Assembly (NCBI GenBank): GCA_016192455.1
Contig: JACPUC010000008.1
Span: 248,001-312,000, forward strand
DNA length: 64,000 bases
Reading direction: 5' to 3'
Origin: Candidatus Tectimicrobiota bacterium
Lineage (GTDB): Bacteria > JACPUC01
Under the pieces are notes generated by a model, which worked only from the letters and a program-made list of their open reading frames with translations, was not told where the DNA came from and did not search any database. The translations under genes and the position numbers were made by a program. Positions 26,163-35,446 of this stretch are shown piece by piece. Position 1 is the stretch's first letter, and every line of letters starts with the position of its first letter.

Positions 26163-27731
26163 ATGAGACGTTTCGTCCTTTGCATGGGAGTTGTGGTCTG
26201 TCTGTTGGTGGCAGGTGCGGCGGCGGAAGCGCAGGCGCCCGTCGATTTCAGCAACGCCACCACCACGGTACTGCCCGACGGCAATGTGCGCATCAACAAT
26301 GTGCGAGTGAATCTGCCCCCCGATGTCGTCGGCACATTTTTCGCCACCTTCGCCTTCACGCTCGAGATTCCGGGGTACCGCTTGGTCGATTTCGGCCCCT
26401 GGATTGGCTCGGAAGGCGGCGGCCCCTTCGATACCTACTTCTCCCTCGCGGTGGTCGAGAACGGCCACAACCACGCCGGGGCGAACCTGCTGTTCCTTGA
26501 CTTCAACGGCGACACCCCATCAGCAAACACCGTGGTGTCGAGGCGCGTGTCGGCCAACTCCATCCGCCTCGACGGCAGCATGGCCGATTGGGATCCAACC
26601 ATGCTCAGCACGATCCCGGGCCGGCCGATGAATAACTACCCGCTGAGCGAGTTCTTCGACGCCATCAACACGGAGATCACCGTCGGCTCGGCTTACGACG
26701 AGGAGAACTTCTATCTCCTGGTGAGTTGGCTCGATGCCAACAACGACCGCAGCGACCGGCGCAACGAATGGCAGTTCGACGGCACGAGCTGGAGCGCGTT
26801 GACGCACGCGCGGGTGGCGGCGGGAACCCGGCAGGCGAACGTCGTGAATCGCGACGATCGGCTCTCCGGTGCTGAAAGTGAAGACCGCGTCCTCATCTTC
26901 TTCCCGATCGTCGATACGGAAAACAACTTCACCGCCGGCGGCATCGGCTGCGGCGCGTATTGCCACGCCAATCTCGCGAGGAGCGGCAATCCCGCCACGA
27001 CGAACATCGCGGAGGGGGTGTCGGTGATGGCCACGAACGTCGCCGGCGACCTCGGCGACGAATGGCACTGGAAGGCGGCGCGCAGCGCCCCCATGGGCTC
27101 CGCCGACGACCGCAAGGTCTCCTTCGCCGAAGGGACGGCGGATGGCCGCGGCTCCGACGCGGGGCGCGGCACCGACGGCAGCAACTCCAATCAGGCCGGC
27201 GATGGGCCGTCGTTCATGCCCATCGGCGGCGGCTCGGCCCGCGTGCTTTACGACGCCGCCAAGCAGCCGCTCGACCAAAGCCTGCTCCGCGCCGGAGATT
27301 TCCTCCCGTTTGCCGTCTCCCGCGCGCCGCAGGGCAGCCGCGGCGAAGTTCGCACGGTGGATTCGTTCGACCCGGCGACGGGTCGCTGGGTGGTCGAGTT
27401 CCAGCGCAAGATGTTCACCGGCAACCCTGACGATCACCAGTTCACCGAAGGGCCCGATGCCGCGCCGCCAACGAGCCCGGCGGTGAATTTCGGTGATAGC
27501 GCCAGCGGCCGACCCCTCTACGCCCAGAAGTGCGCGGCCTGCCACGGCGCCAGCGGCGAAGGTGTGTTCGCCGGCGATGCGTGGTCGGTTCCGCGGGTGC
27601 AGCGCACCAGCAGCCCGCTCATCCTGCGGGCCATTCGCTACGTGCCGGCCATGCGTGGCGTCGAGCTTGCGCCGCAGCAAGCCGAGGATATTGCGGCGTT
27701 TCTGCAAACGCAGATCATCGCGCAGCAGTAG
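26163..27731 (+). CDS. Ethylbenzene-dehydrogenase-related haem protein with C-terminal cytochrome c domain
   Basis: 522 residues. A signal peptide (FVLCMGVVVCLLVAGAAAEAQA) is followed by a beta-rich region resembling the haem-binding gamma subunit of ethylbenzene/DMSO dehydrogenases: RLDGSMADWDPTML, NEWQFDGTSW, DRVLIFFPIVD, GDEWHWKA and a FMPIGGG segment. A CGAYCHAN motif (CX3CH) lies in this domain. The last 80 residues are a mono-haem cytochrome c with CAACHG and the distal Met in VPAMRG. It should be periplasmic and carry electrons. ATG 26163 follows AAGGAAA at good spacing and is preferred over ATG 26145. No molybdenum catalytic subunit is next to it. Confidence 0.75.
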   Translation: MRRFVLCMGVVVCLLVAGAAAEAQAPVDFSNATTTVLPDGNVRINNVRVNLPPDVVGTFFATFAFTLEIPGYRLVDFGPWIGSEGGGPFDTYFSLAVVENGHNHAGANLLFLDFNGDTPSANTVVSRRVSANSIRLDGSMADWDPTMLSTIPGRPMNNYPLSEFFDAINTEITVGSAYDEENFYLLVSWLDANNDRSDRRNEWQFDGTSWSALTHARVAAGTRQANVVNRDDRLSGAESEDRVLIFFPIVDTENNFTAGGIGCGAYCHANLARSGNPATTNIAEGVSVMATNVAGDLGDEWHWKAARSAPMGSADDRKVSFAEGTADGRGSDAGRGTDGSNSNQAGDGPSFMPIGGGSARVLYDAAKQPLDQSLLRAGDFLPFAVSRAPQGSRGEVRTVDSFDPATGRWVVEFQRKMFTGNPDDHQFTEGPDAAPPTSPAVNFGDSASGRPLYAQKCAACHGASGEGVFAGDAWSVPRVQRTSSPLILRAIRYVPAMRGVELAPQQAEDIAAFLQTQIIAQQ

Positions 27732-28163
27732 TAAGCAGAGCCGAGGCGCGCCAACGCCGCTTCGGGGGCGCGATCCGCGCGTGGTCACAGCATCGCCGCG
27801 CCAGGCGCCGACGCCAGGCGCGTTGGCGTGGCATCGCTGCCGCTCGGTGAGCAGGGGGTGTGGGGGATCCTTAGATCCCCCACCCATTACTCCCGCACCG
27901 ATTTCACTTCCGACAAAACACCTCTCCTGGCATGTTCGTGAACGCCGCAGAAGCAATCAAGGGAAGAAAATCTGCCTCGTTCGTGTTATATTGAGAAGTA
28001 AAGACGAGGAGGGAGGCTCCATCGTGCGCGGAGCTGGCGGCCGGAGAGTGATGGCGTGAGCCGCCGCTCCCAGGGTCCAGGCAGCCAGATCACGCCGCGG
28101 GGACGAGCCGCGGGGGGCCGAGGGGCGCCTCGGCTATCGTCAGGCAACGCACTCATTCAGAAA
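27732..28163 (+). other. Intergenic region before ssrA, 430 bases
   Basis: No gene is supported. It holds one perfect 10-bp hairpin (27860-27869 with 27874-27883, GTGGGGGATC/GATCCCCCAC, loop CTTA) after the cytochrome gene; there is no T-run, so it may only stabilise mRNA ends. An AT-rich stretch near 27980 (TTATATT) could hold a promoter for ssrA, but it is about 170 bases upstream of the mature 5' end. Confidence 0.5.
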
Positions 28164-28531
28164 GGGGGCGAACTGGGTTCGACGGGGGTAATTGAGCGTT
28201 TTGCTGCATGCCGAGGTCGTCACCAACCTCGTAAATCAGGTGGCACACCAAGCAAGTGCGGAAACCGAAGCACTTCCTCTGGCTGCGTAACAACTCGGCC
28301 AGCGTTCTCCCTGCCCGCGCCTCTGGGGTGGGATGAGGGCGTCATAAACAGAGACTAGCGCCGCAGGTTCCGCCTGGCTGCCTGTCGCGCGAACCAACGC
28401 CGGACTAGGGACCGGTTGTATCCCCCGCCCGTGGGAGTGACCGGCCCGAAATATCCAATAACGAGGCTACGCATGTAGACGCACGGCGTGAAGACCTTCG
28501 GACGCGGGTTCGATTCCCGCCGCCTCCACCA
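28164..28531 (+). ncRNA. ssrA: Transfer-messenger RNA (tmRNA)
   Basis: One-piece tmRNA of 368 bases with CCA encoded. The 5' acceptor strand GGGGGCG pairs with the 3' strand CGCCTCC before ACCA, and AACTGGGTTCGACGG follows the 5' strand. GCATGCCGAGG...CCTCGTAAA forms pseudoknot 1, with CACC/GGTG as its second stem. The 3' end has a perfect T-arm (CGCGGGTTCGATTCCCGC). The tag frame ends in codons for ETEALPLAA and TAA. The resume codon is either GCG (tag AETEALPLAA) or the GCA two codons earlier (ASAETEALPLAA); sequence alone does not decide. No terminator follows directly. One is found after a second, truncated copy 6.7 kb downstream. Confidence 0.95.
28342..28531. repeat. Left direct repeat: 3' half of ssrA
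   Basis: The last 190 bases of ssrA recur in the same orientation at 35063-35252 with eight substitutions and no gaps by my alignment. The final 48 bases, including the whole T-arm and acceptor, differ at one position only. Confidence 0.9.
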
Positions 28532-28577
28532 ACTACGAAGCTTCCCATCATGGGCTGTCGCGGCGGATAATGACGAA

Positions 28578-28925
28578 ATGCGCAAACTGAGGGTGTTTCT
28601 GCTACTGCTGCTTTGCATCGCGATCCCGCTCCAGGGATTCGCGCACATGTCCGTGGCAGAGACGACTTACGCGATGGAACACGCCGCGGCTGAGTTCATG
28701 GCGGATGCAGCAACCCCGCATGACTGTTGCGACAATGCCGACACCCCTGCCAAGACCACCGGCAAGGCGTGCGGTCAGTGCGGCAGCCCGTGTCCTGTCT
28801 TTCAGGTGCGCACTCATTCGCCTGCGCCCGTTCATGCCGTCCGCTTCCCCCGGTTCCGCCTGATCGAGCTATTCGTTCACTCCTTCTATCCCTCCAGCGT
28901 CTGGCGCCCGCCAGCTCTCTTCTGA
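28578..28925 (+). CDS. Small secreted Cys/His-rich protein
   Basis: 115 residues. A clear signal peptide (LRVFLLLLLCIAIPLQGFAH) is followed by a stretch with Met, His and Cys (HDCCDNADTP, ACGQCGSPCP). No named family, but small proteins of this type often open RND heavy-metal efflux operons of proteobacteria and may bind Cu or Ag in the periplasm. It starts 46 bases after the tmRNA 3' end and is followed 113 bases later by the CusC-like gene. Confidence 0.6.
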   Translation: MRKLRVFLLLLLCIAIPLQGFAHMSVAETTYAMEHAAAEFMADAATPHDCCDNADTPAKTTGKACGQCGSPCPVFQVRTHSPAPVHAVRFPRFRLIELFVHSFYPSSVWRPPALF

Positions 28926-29038
28926 CTCCCTGAAACACCAAGTGCCGCGGCCGTTTGTCTCTGACAGACGGTGATGGGGTTGTCCGCGCGCGTGAAGCCT
29001 TGCTTCATTGCCGCGCGCTCCTCGAAGGGAGTTGGTCT

Positions 29039-30322
29039 ATGCATTTTCCCGAATCTGCCACCCGGCCAGGGCGGTCTGTTGCGTACCGCGTGGCCGTGAC
29101 GGTCCTGCTGGCAAGCCTGAGCGGCGTGGCTAACGCCGATGCCCTTTCATTTCAGGAGGCGCTGGCTTTGGCTTTGCGCGAGACGCCGGTCCTGAGGGCG
29201 AACACCGCCCAGGTCGATGCCGCCACCCAAGCGGCGATTCCCGCGGGAGCACTGCCGGACCCCAAACTCGCGCTGGGTGTCGACAACCTGCCGATTGACG
29301 GCCCCGACCGCTACAGCCTGAGCCGTGATTTCATGACCATGCGGCGCATCGGCGTGATGCAGGAGTTTCCCAACCGGGCCAAGCGCAAGGCGCGTGTGGC
29401 GGCCGCGCAGGGCCGGGTGGCCGTGGCCGAGGCGCAGACCCGCGTCACGCGGTTGACCGTACTGCGGGAGGTAGCGGTCGCCTGGATCGCGCGCGGCAGC
29501 ATCGAGCGCCAGCTTACGCGCAGCGATGCCCTCCTGGCCGAAAACCGCCTGTTCGAAGCGGCCGTGCGCGCGCAGCTCGCGGCTGGCAAAGCTGCAGCGA
29601 GCGAGGTGGTCGCGCCACGGCAGGAAGCCGCGCTGATCGAAGAGCGCCAAGACGTCCTGCGCGCGCAGCGCGAGCAAGCCCTTGCACAGTTACGGCGCTG
29701 GATCGGACCAGCGGCGCAGGCGCCGCTGACAGGCGTGGTTCCTGACTGGCCTATCGAACGCGATGGGCTGCTGCGCCGCCTGCGCCAACACCCGGAACTG
29801 GCCGCGTTCGACCCCAAGGCCCGTGTTCTCGAGGCGGAACGGGCCGAGGCACAGGCGGCCAAGAAACCGGACTGGGCGCTGGAATTGGCCTACCAGCAGC
29901 GCGGCCCGCAGTTTGGCGACATGGTGTCACTGCAAGTCAGCTTCGACTTGCCGCTGTTCGCCGGCTCGCGCCAGAACCCGCAGATCGCGGCCAAACTGGC
30001 CGAGCGGACCGCGCTTGTGGCCGAGCGCGAGGCCATGCTGCACGAACACGCGGCCGCGCTTGAAGCGGATTTCGCCGAGTACCAGCGCCTTGTGAATGCC
30101 GTCCAGCGCCAACGTGAGGTGCTGCTGCCGCTGGCCGAGGAGAGGGTGACGCTCGCGCTGGCCGGCTGGCGCGGGGGCAAAGGCAGCCTGACCGAACTGA
30201 TCGCCGCCCGCCGCGAACGCATCGACGCTGAACTCAAAGCCATCGCACTGGAGGGCGAACGTCAGCAGATGGCCGCCCGCCTGCACTACGCCTATGGCGA
30301 CATCGCCGGAGAACAAGGATGA
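29039..30322 (+). CDS. Outer membrane efflux protein, TolC/CusC family
   Basis: 427 residues. A signal peptide (VTVLLASLSGVANADA) precedes two TolC-type repeats of long helices: LSFQEALALALRETPVLRANTAQVDAA near the start, and SDALLAENRLFEAAVRAQLAAGKAAASEV and later equivalents. It forms the outer-membrane channel of the tripartite exporter encoded downstream. ATG 29039 follows GGGAG. The stop overlaps the next start as ATGA. Confidence 0.85.
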   Translation: MHFPESATRPGRSVAYRVAVTVLLASLSGVANADALSFQEALALALRETPVLRANTAQVDAATQAAIPAGALPDPKLALGVDNLPIDGPDRYSLSRDFMTMRRIGVMQEFPNRAKRKARVAAAQGRVAVAEAQTRVTRLTVLREVAVAWIARGSIERQLTRSDALLAENRLFEAAVRAQLAAGKAAASEVVAPRQEAALIEERQDVLRAQREQALAQLRRWIGPAAQAPLTGVVPDWPIERDGLLRRLRQHPELAAFDPKARVLEAERAEAQAAKKPDWALELAYQQRGPQFGDMVSLQVSFDLPLFAGSRQNPQIAAKLAERTALVAEREAMLHEHAAALEADFAEYQRLVNAVQRQREVLLPLAEERVTLALAGWRGGKGSLTELIAARRERIDAELKAIALEGERQQMAARLHYAYGDIAGEQG

Positions 30323-31806
30323 AACATCCCAAGAAAATCTTGCTGATACCCGTCGTCGCTTCCGCGCTGCTGGCGCTCGGCGCAACGGGCGGAGGGTGGT
30401 GGGCGAGGCACGACGCCAGGTCCGCCAGCACGGCAGCGCACGCGCCGCAGGCCGCCGCGCAGACTGAGCGCAAGGTGCTGTACTGGTACGACCCGATGGC
30501 CCCGCAGCAGCGCTTCGATCAACCCGGCAAGTCGCCGTTCATGGGCATGGAACTGGTGCCCAAGTATGCCGATGAGACCGACAAGGGCAGTGGGGTCAAG
30601 ATCGATCCCGCAGCGATCCAGAACCTCGGTGTGCGACTGGCCAAAGTCGAGCGCATGCCGCTGGCGACTCAGGTCGGGGCTACCGGTCTCATCGCTTTCA
30701 ACGAGCGCGACGTGGCGGTGGTGCAGAGCCGGGTTGGCGGCTTCGTCGAGCGAGCCTGGCCGCTGGCCCCGGGCGATGTCGTGAAGGCTGGCCAGCCCCT
30801 GGTGGAATTGCTGGTGCCGGAGTGGGCCGCGGTCCAGCACGAGTGGCTGGCGCTGCGATCCGTCGGTGACGCGGCGCTGCAGGCCGCCGCAAGCGAGCGG
30901 CTGCGCCTTTCGGGTATGCCGGAGGCCCTCATTCGCGAAGTCGAGCAAAGCGGCACAGCGCGTTCGCGCTATACGGTGACCGCGCCCATCGGCGGCGTGG
31001 TGCAGGCCCTCGAGGTGCGCGCAGGCATGACCGTGATGGCGGGACAGACGCTGGCGCGCCTGAATGGACTGTCCACGGTATGGCTGGACGTCGCGGTGCC
31101 CGAGGCGCTGGCCGATGCGGTGCGCGTGGGCAGCCGAGCCCAAGCGCGACTGCCCGCTTTCCCCGGACAACTCATCGAAGGTCGAGTGACCGCGATCTTG
31201 CCAGCGCTGCAAGAAACCACACGCAGTCTGCGGGTGCGGGTGGAGCTGCCGAACCCGAACGGCCGTCTGCGTCCCGGCCTGTCCGCCCAGGTGACGCTCA
31301 CCTCGCCGTTGCAGGACACCGCGCTCGCCGTACCGACCGAGGCGGTGATTCGCACCGGCCAACGCGCCCTCGTGATGGTGGCGCAGGACAACGGGCGATT
31401 CATGCCGGTGGAGGTCACGCTGGGCCGCGAGATCGGTGACCGCACCGTGATCGCCGCGGGACTCGCCGAGCGGCAGCACGTGATCGCCAGCGGGCAGTTC
31501 CTGATCGACTCGGAGGCGAGCCTGCGCGGCATCGTTCTTGGCGCGGCGAGTGAGCCGGCGGCCATGGCCTCCACCGCATTGCACGAGGCCGACGCCACGA
31601 TCGAAGCGATCGAGGGCAACAAGATCACGCTCGCGCATGGGCCGTTCAAGACGCTCGCCATGCCAGGCATGACGATGGCGTACCCGCTGGCCAATCCTGC
31701 CTTGGTCCAGGGCCTGAAAGTCGGCGACAGGGTGCGCATCGGTGTGCGCCAGACGGATGCGGGCCTCGTGGTCGAGCGTCTCGAACAAACACGAGGTGGT
31801 AGATGA
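30319..31806 (+). CDS. cusB: RND periplasmic adaptor, CusB-like, with N-terminal metal-binding and C-terminal CusF-like domains
   Basis: 495 residues. An N-terminal membrane anchor or signal is followed by a heavy-metal-binding segment at 54-83 ([12 protein letters not shown]...[10 protein letters not shown]), the barrel-sandwich hybrid ([13 protein letters not shown]...[13 protein letters not shown]), an alpha hairpin and the beta-barrel. Residues 423-495 form a CusF-like metallochaperone domain with TLAMPGMTM, where the Trp of CusF is replaced by Met. CusF is a separate protein in E. coli, so here it is fused to the adaptor. Four-base overlaps (ATGA) with the genes on both sides show tight translational coupling. 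Substrate: most likely Cu(I)/Ag(I). Confidence 0.88.
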   Translation: MKHPKKILLIPVVASALLALGATGGGWWARHDARSASTAAHAPQAAAQTERKVLYWYDPMAPQQRFDQPGKSPFMGMELVPKYADETDKGSGVKIDPAAIQNLGVRLAKVERMPLATQVGATGLIAFNERDVAVVQSRVGGFVERAWPLAPGDVVKAGQPLVELLVPEWAAVQHEWLALRSVGDAALQAAASERLRLSGMPEALIREVEQSGTARSRYTVTAPIGGVVQALEVRAGMTVMAGQTLARLNGLSTVWLDVAVPEALADAVRVGSRAQARLPAFPGQLIEGRVTAILPALQETTRSLRVRVELPNPNGRLRPGLSAQVTLTSPLQDTALAVPTEAVIRTGQRALVMVAQDNGRFMPVEVTLGREIGDRTVIAAGLAERQHVIASGQFLIDSEASLRGIVLGAASEPAAMASTALHEADATIEAIEGNKITLAHGPFKTLAMPGMTMAYPLANPALVQGLKVGDRVRIGVRQTDAGLVVERLEQTRGGR

Positions 31807-34800
31807 TCGCCCAACTCATCCACTGGTCGGTCGCCAACCGCTTTCTGGTGCTGCTGACGACCTTGTTCCTCACGGTCTGGGGCATCTGGTCGGTCACGAC
31901 CATACCCATCGACGCGCTGCCCGATTTGTCCGACGTGCAGGTGATCATCCGCACGAGTTACCCGGGCCAGGCGCCGCAGATCGTCGAGAACCAGGTGACC
32001 TACCCTTTGGCCACCACCATGCTGTCGGTGTCCGGCGCCAAAACGGTACGCGGCTTCTCCTTTTTTGGCGACAGCTTCGTCTACGTGCTGTTCGAGGACG
32101 GCACGGACCTGTACTGGGCGCGCTCCAGGGTGTTGGAATATCTCAACCAGGTGCAGGGGCGATTGCCGGCCACCGCCAAGCCCGCCCTGGGGCCGGATGC
32201 CACGGGTGTGGGCTGGATCTACCAGTACGCGCTGATCGACAAGACCGGCCGGCACGATCTCTCGCAACTACGCGCGCTGCAGGACTGGTTCTTGAAGTTC
32301 GAGCTGAAGACCCTGCTCAACGTCGCCGAAGTCGCCACCGTCGGCGGCATGGTTAAGCAATACCAGATCGTGCTCGACCCGGTGAAGCTCGTGAGCCTCG
32401 GCATCACGCACGAGCAAGTGATCGACGCCTTGCGCCGCGCCAACCAGGAAACCGGTGGGTCCGTGCTCACCCTGGGCGAAACGGAACTGATGGTGCGCGC
32501 CAGCGGCTACCTGAAGTCGATCGACGATTTCCGCGCGATTCCGCTCAAGCTCGAAGGCGGCGTGCCGGTGACGCTTGGCGATGTCGCCCACATCCAGCGC
32601 GGCCCCGAGATGCGGCGCGGTATCGCCGAACTCGACGGCGAAGGCGAGGTGGTGGGCGGCGTGGTCGTCCTGCGCTCGGGCAAGAACGCGCGCGAGACGC
32701 TGGCCGCCGTGCACGCCAAGCTCGAATCCCTCAAAGCCAGCCTGCCCAAGGGTGTGGAGATCGTCACCACCTACGACCGAGGCGCGCTCATCGACCGGGC
32801 CATCGACAACCTCTCGTACAAGCTGATCGAGGAGTTCATCGTCGTCGCGCTCGTCTGCGCGCTGTTCCTGTGGCATCTGCGTTCGTCGCTGGTGGCCATC
32901 GTGTCCCTGCCGCTCGGGGTGTTGATCGCCTTCATCGTCATGCGCCATCAGGGCATCAACGCCAACATCATGTCGCTGAGCGGCATCGCGATTGCTGTGG
33001 GCGCCATGGTCGATGCGGCCGTGGTGATGATCGAGAACGCCCACAAAAAGGTGGAGGTCTGGCAGCACGCGAATCCGGGCGAGACACTCAAGGGCGACGC
33101 GCACTGGCAAGTGATGACAGAGGCAGCGGTCGAGGTGGGTCCGGCGCTGTTTTTTTCGCTGCTCATCATCACCCTGTCTTTCATCCCCGTGTTCACCCTG
33201 GAAGCGCAGGAGGGGCGCTTGTTCGGGCCGCTCGCCTTCACCAAAACCTATGCCATGGCGGCCGCGGCGGCCCTCTCGGTGACGCTCATCCCGATCATGA
33301 TGGGCTACTGGATACGCGGCAAGCTGCCGGATGAGTCGCGCAATCCGCTCAACCGCTGGCTGGTGCGTGCTTATCACCCGCTGCTGGATGCGGTGCTGGC
33401 ACGCCCCAAGCTCACGCTCGTGCTGGCCGTGCTGCTCACCCTCACCGCGGCCTGGCCGATCAGCCGCCTCGGCGGCGAATTCCTGCCGCCGCTCGACGAA
33501 GGTGATCTGCTCTATATGCCAAGCGCGCTACCGAACTTGTCAGCCCAGAAGGCCGGCGAGATATTGCAGCAGACTGACCGCATGATCAAGACCGTCCCCG
33601 AAGTGGCGCGCGTGTTCGGCAAAGCAGGCCGCGCCGAGACCGCCACGGATCCGGCGCAGTTGGAGATGTTCGAGACCACGATCCAGTTCAAACCGCGTGA
33701 TCAATGGCGGGCGGGCATGACGGCCGCGAAGCTCGTGGAGCAACTGGACCGGGCCGTCCAGGTGCCGGGGCTGACCAACATCTGGATTCCGCCCATCCGC
33801 AACCGCATCGACATGCTCGCCACCGGCATCAAGAGCCCCATCGGCGTCAAGATTGCCGGGACCAATCTGGCCGATATCGACCGCGTCGCGCAGCAGGTGG
33901 AACGCATCGCCAAAACCGTGCCCGGCGTCTCATCGGCGCTGGCCGAGCGCCTCACCGGCGGGCGCTACGTCGATGTCGAGATCGACCGCGCGGCTGCCGC
34001 CCGCTACGGGCTCAACATCAGCGAAGTGCAGTCCGTGGTGGCGAGCCTCATCGGCGGTGAAAACGTCGGCGAGACCGTGGAGGGCCTGGCGCGCCATCCG
34101 ATCAATGTCCGCTATCCACGCGAGTGGCGCGACACGGTGGAGCGTCTTGCGCAACTGCCCATCGTCACGCCCATGGGCAGCCAGCTCACGCTGGGCACGG
34201 TGGCACGCGTCAAGGTCACCGACGGCCCACCCTTCCTCAAGAGCGAAAACGCGCGCCCCAGCGGCTGGGTGTACGTCGATGTGCGCGGCCGCGATCTGGC
34301 CTCCACGGTGGCCGATCTGCGTGCGGCGGTCACGCGCGAGGTCAGGCTCGAACCTGGCATAAGCCTGGCCTATTCCGGTCAGTTCGAGTTCATGGAACGC
34401 GCCAACGCGCGGCTCAAACTCGTGGTGCCGGCCACCTTGCTGATCATCTTCGTGTTGCTGTATCTCACCTTCGCCCACTTTGACGAAGCCTTGCTGATCC
34501 TCGCCACGTTGCCCTTCGCGCTCACCGGCGGCGTGTGGTTCCTGTACCTGATGGGCTTCAACCTGTCGGTTGCCACTGGGGTGGGCTTCATCGCGCTGGC
34601 CGGGGTGGCGGCAGAGTTTGGGGTGGTCATGCTGATCTATCTCAAGCACGCCTGGTACGACCGGATCGATGCCGGCCAAGCGACCGAGTCCGGCCTGCTC
34701 GATGCGATCCGCGAAGGTGCCGTGCTGCGTGTGCGGCCCAAGGCGATGACGGTGGCCGTCATCGTTGCCGGCCTCTTGCCCATTCTGTGGGGGAGCGGCA

Positions 34801-34955
34801 CAGGCAGCGAGGTGATGAGCCGCATTGCCGCTCCCATGGTGGGCGGCATGGTCAGCGCGCCGCTCTTGTCCTTGTTCGTTATTCCCGCAGCGTACCGGCT
34901 GATGCGCCGCCGGCAACTTCCCTCAGCCACTCATCCGCAAACGAAAAGAGACTAA
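31803..34955 (+). CDS. cusA: Heavy-metal RND efflux pump, CusA-like
   Basis: 1050-residue inner-membrane proton-driven pump with 12 helices. Family marks include [20 protein letters not shown] at the N-terminus, [10 protein letters not shown], the membrane segment [23 protein letters not shown] with the proton-relay Asp and Glu, and [19 protein letters not shown], where the Met is a Cu/Ag ligand in CusA. It exports monovalent Cu/Ag through the CusB- and CusC-like partners. Its start overlaps the adaptor stop (ATGA). Base composition is somewhat less extreme than that of neighbouring chromosomal genes. Confidence 0.92.
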   Translation: MIAQLIHWSVANRFLVLLTTLFLTVWGIWSVTTIPIDALPDLSDVQVIIRTSYPGQAPQIVENQVTYPLATTMLSVSGAKTVRGFSFFGDSFVYVLFEDGTDLYWARSRVLEYLNQVQGRLPATAKPALGPDATGVGWIYQYALIDKTGRHDLSQLRALQDWFLKFELKTLLNVAEVATVGGMVKQYQIVLDPVKLVSLGITHEQVIDALRRANQETGGSVLTLGETELMVRASGYLKSIDDFRAIPLKLEGGVPVTLGDVAHIQRGPEMRRGIAELDGEGEVVGGVVVLRSGKNARETLAAVHAKLESLKASLPKGVEIVTTYDRGALIDRAIDNLSYKLIEEFIVVALVCALFLWHLRSSLVAIVSLPLGVLIAFIVMRHQGINANIMSLSGIAIAVGAMVDAAVVMIENAHKKVEVWQHANPGETLKGDAHWQVMTEAAVEVGPALFFSLLIITLSFIPVFTLEAQEGRLFGPLAFTKTYAMAAAAALSVTLIPIMMGYWIRGKLPDESRNPLNRWLVRAYHPLLDAVLARPKLTLVLAVLLTLTAAWPISRLGGEFLPPLDEGDLLYMPSALPNLSAQKAGEILQQTDRMIKTVPEVARVFGKAGRAETATDPAQLEMFETTIQFKPRDQWRAGMTAAKLVEQLDRAVQVPGLTNIWIPPIRNRIDMLATGIKSPIGVKIAGTNLADIDRVAQQVERIAKTVPGVSSALAERLTGGRYVDVEIDRAAAARYGLNISEVQSVVASLIGGENVGETVEGLARHPINVRYPREWRDTVERLAQLPIVTPMGSQLTLGTVARVKVTDGPPFLKSENARPSGWVYVDVRGRDLASTVADLRAAVTREVRLEPGISLAYSGQFEFMERANARLKLVVPATLLIIFVLLYLTFAHFDEALLILATLPFALTGGVWFLYLMGFNLSVATGVGFIALAGVAAEFGVVMLIYLKHAWYDRIDAGQATESGLLDAIREGAVLRVRPKAMTVAVIVAGLLPILWGSGTGSEVMSRIAAPMVGGMVSAPLLSLFVIPAAYRLMRRRQLPSATHPQTKRD

Positions 34956-34957
34956 CC

Positions 34958-34997
34958 ATGAAGAAATCGATCCCTTCTATATTAGTACTCCTGTGTC
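34958..34997 (+). pseudogene. Truncated start of a fifth operon gene at the island's right junction
   Basis: Immediately after the CusA stop, ATG 34958 opens a frame MKKSIPSILVL that looks like the start of a secreted protein's signal peptide. After about ten codons the sequence changes into the ssrA-related segment. The gene body is missing, so the junction (near 34985-34997) cut the operon. Confidence 0.55.
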
Positions 34998-35252
34998 ATA
35001 AAGTTCCTCCCGCCCGCGTCTCCCTGCCGCACCAGAGGCAGGGGTGGCGGCGGAGGAGGACCTCATAAACAGAGACCAGCGCCGCAGGTTCCGCCTGGCT
35101 GCCTGCCGCGCGAACCAACGCCGGACTAGGGACCGGTTGTATCCCCCGCCCGTGGGAGTCACCGGCACGAAGCACCCAATAACGAGGCTACGCATGTAGA
35201 CGCACGGCGTGTAGACCTTCGGACGCGGGTTCGATTCCCGCCGCCTCCACCA
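34995..35252 (+). pseudogene. ssrA: 5'-truncated second copy of ssrA
   Basis: The last 190 bases match the intact tmRNA gene with eight substitutions. The 60-70 bases before that correspond to the central pseudoknot region but are diverged, with their own pairing segments (CCTCC...GGAGG and CTGCC...GGCAG). The 5' tRNA-like half, pseudoknot 1 and tag codons are absent. The T-arm and CCA are perfect, so it decayed little. It is followed by a strong terminator. Confidence 0.8.
35063..35252. repeat. Right direct repeat: 3' half of ssrA
   Basis: Partner of 28342-28531. Differences cluster in a short stretch near 35160-35177 and elsewhere are single substitutions. Confidence 0.9.
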
Positions 35253-35261
35253 ATTCGCCGC

Positions 35262-35290
35262 AAGGCCAACCGGTGACGGTTGGCCTTTTT
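35262..35290 (+). terminator. Rho-independent terminator after the truncated ssrA copy
   Basis: Perfect 10-bp stem AAGGCCAACC (35262-35271) with GGTTGGCCTT (35278-35287), six-base loop, then a T-run to 35290. It sits ten bases after the CCA end and is probably the original ssrA terminator. Confidence 0.85.
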
Positions 35291-35389
35291 AGTTGAGTAG
35301 GCTGTCGTTTCGGTCCTTCCCCCTTTGGAGGAAGGACTGAAACGCAAGATGAAGGCACGTCACCATCCGAAAGCCGGGAAACCCTCCCT

Positions 35390-35435
35390 GTTCCATAATG
35401 TAGGTAATTATTGACAACTACCTACATTTTGGAAC
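35390..35435 (+). promoter_or_regulatory. Large inverted repeat, probable AbiEi operator
   Basis: Arms of 17 bases, GTTCCATAATGTAGGTA (35390-35406) and TACCTACATTTTGGAAC (35419-35435), are complementary except at one position and separated by 12 bases. AbiEi antitoxins repress their own promoter by binding inverted repeats, and this one ends 11 bases before the ATG. A TTGACA hexamer lies in the spacer/right arm (35411-35416). Confidence 0.7.
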
Positions 35436-35446
35436 ACCATGCCTGC

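Larger units (their letters stand above)
28342..35252. mobile_element. Genomic island in ssrA carrying a Cu/Ag efflux operon
   Basis: About 6.7 kb lies between an intact ssrA and a second ssrA 3' half, the arrangement left by elements that integrate at tmRNA genes. Cargo is a small Cys/His protein, CusC-, CusB- and CusA-like genes and a truncated gene at the right junction. A Rho-independent terminator sits behind the right copy only, as expected if the right copy is the displaced original gene end. No integrase is present in the island, so it is either decayed or arrived by homologous recombination between ssrA genes. The repeat (190 bases) is longer than a usual att core. A join made during assembly of related sequences is an alternative. 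Confidence 0.6.

Noticed and set aside
35159-35347. Short minus-strand frame across the ssrA remnant
   Set aside because: Its GNRTRVRRSTR string is the well-known spurious translation of a tRNA-like T-arm.
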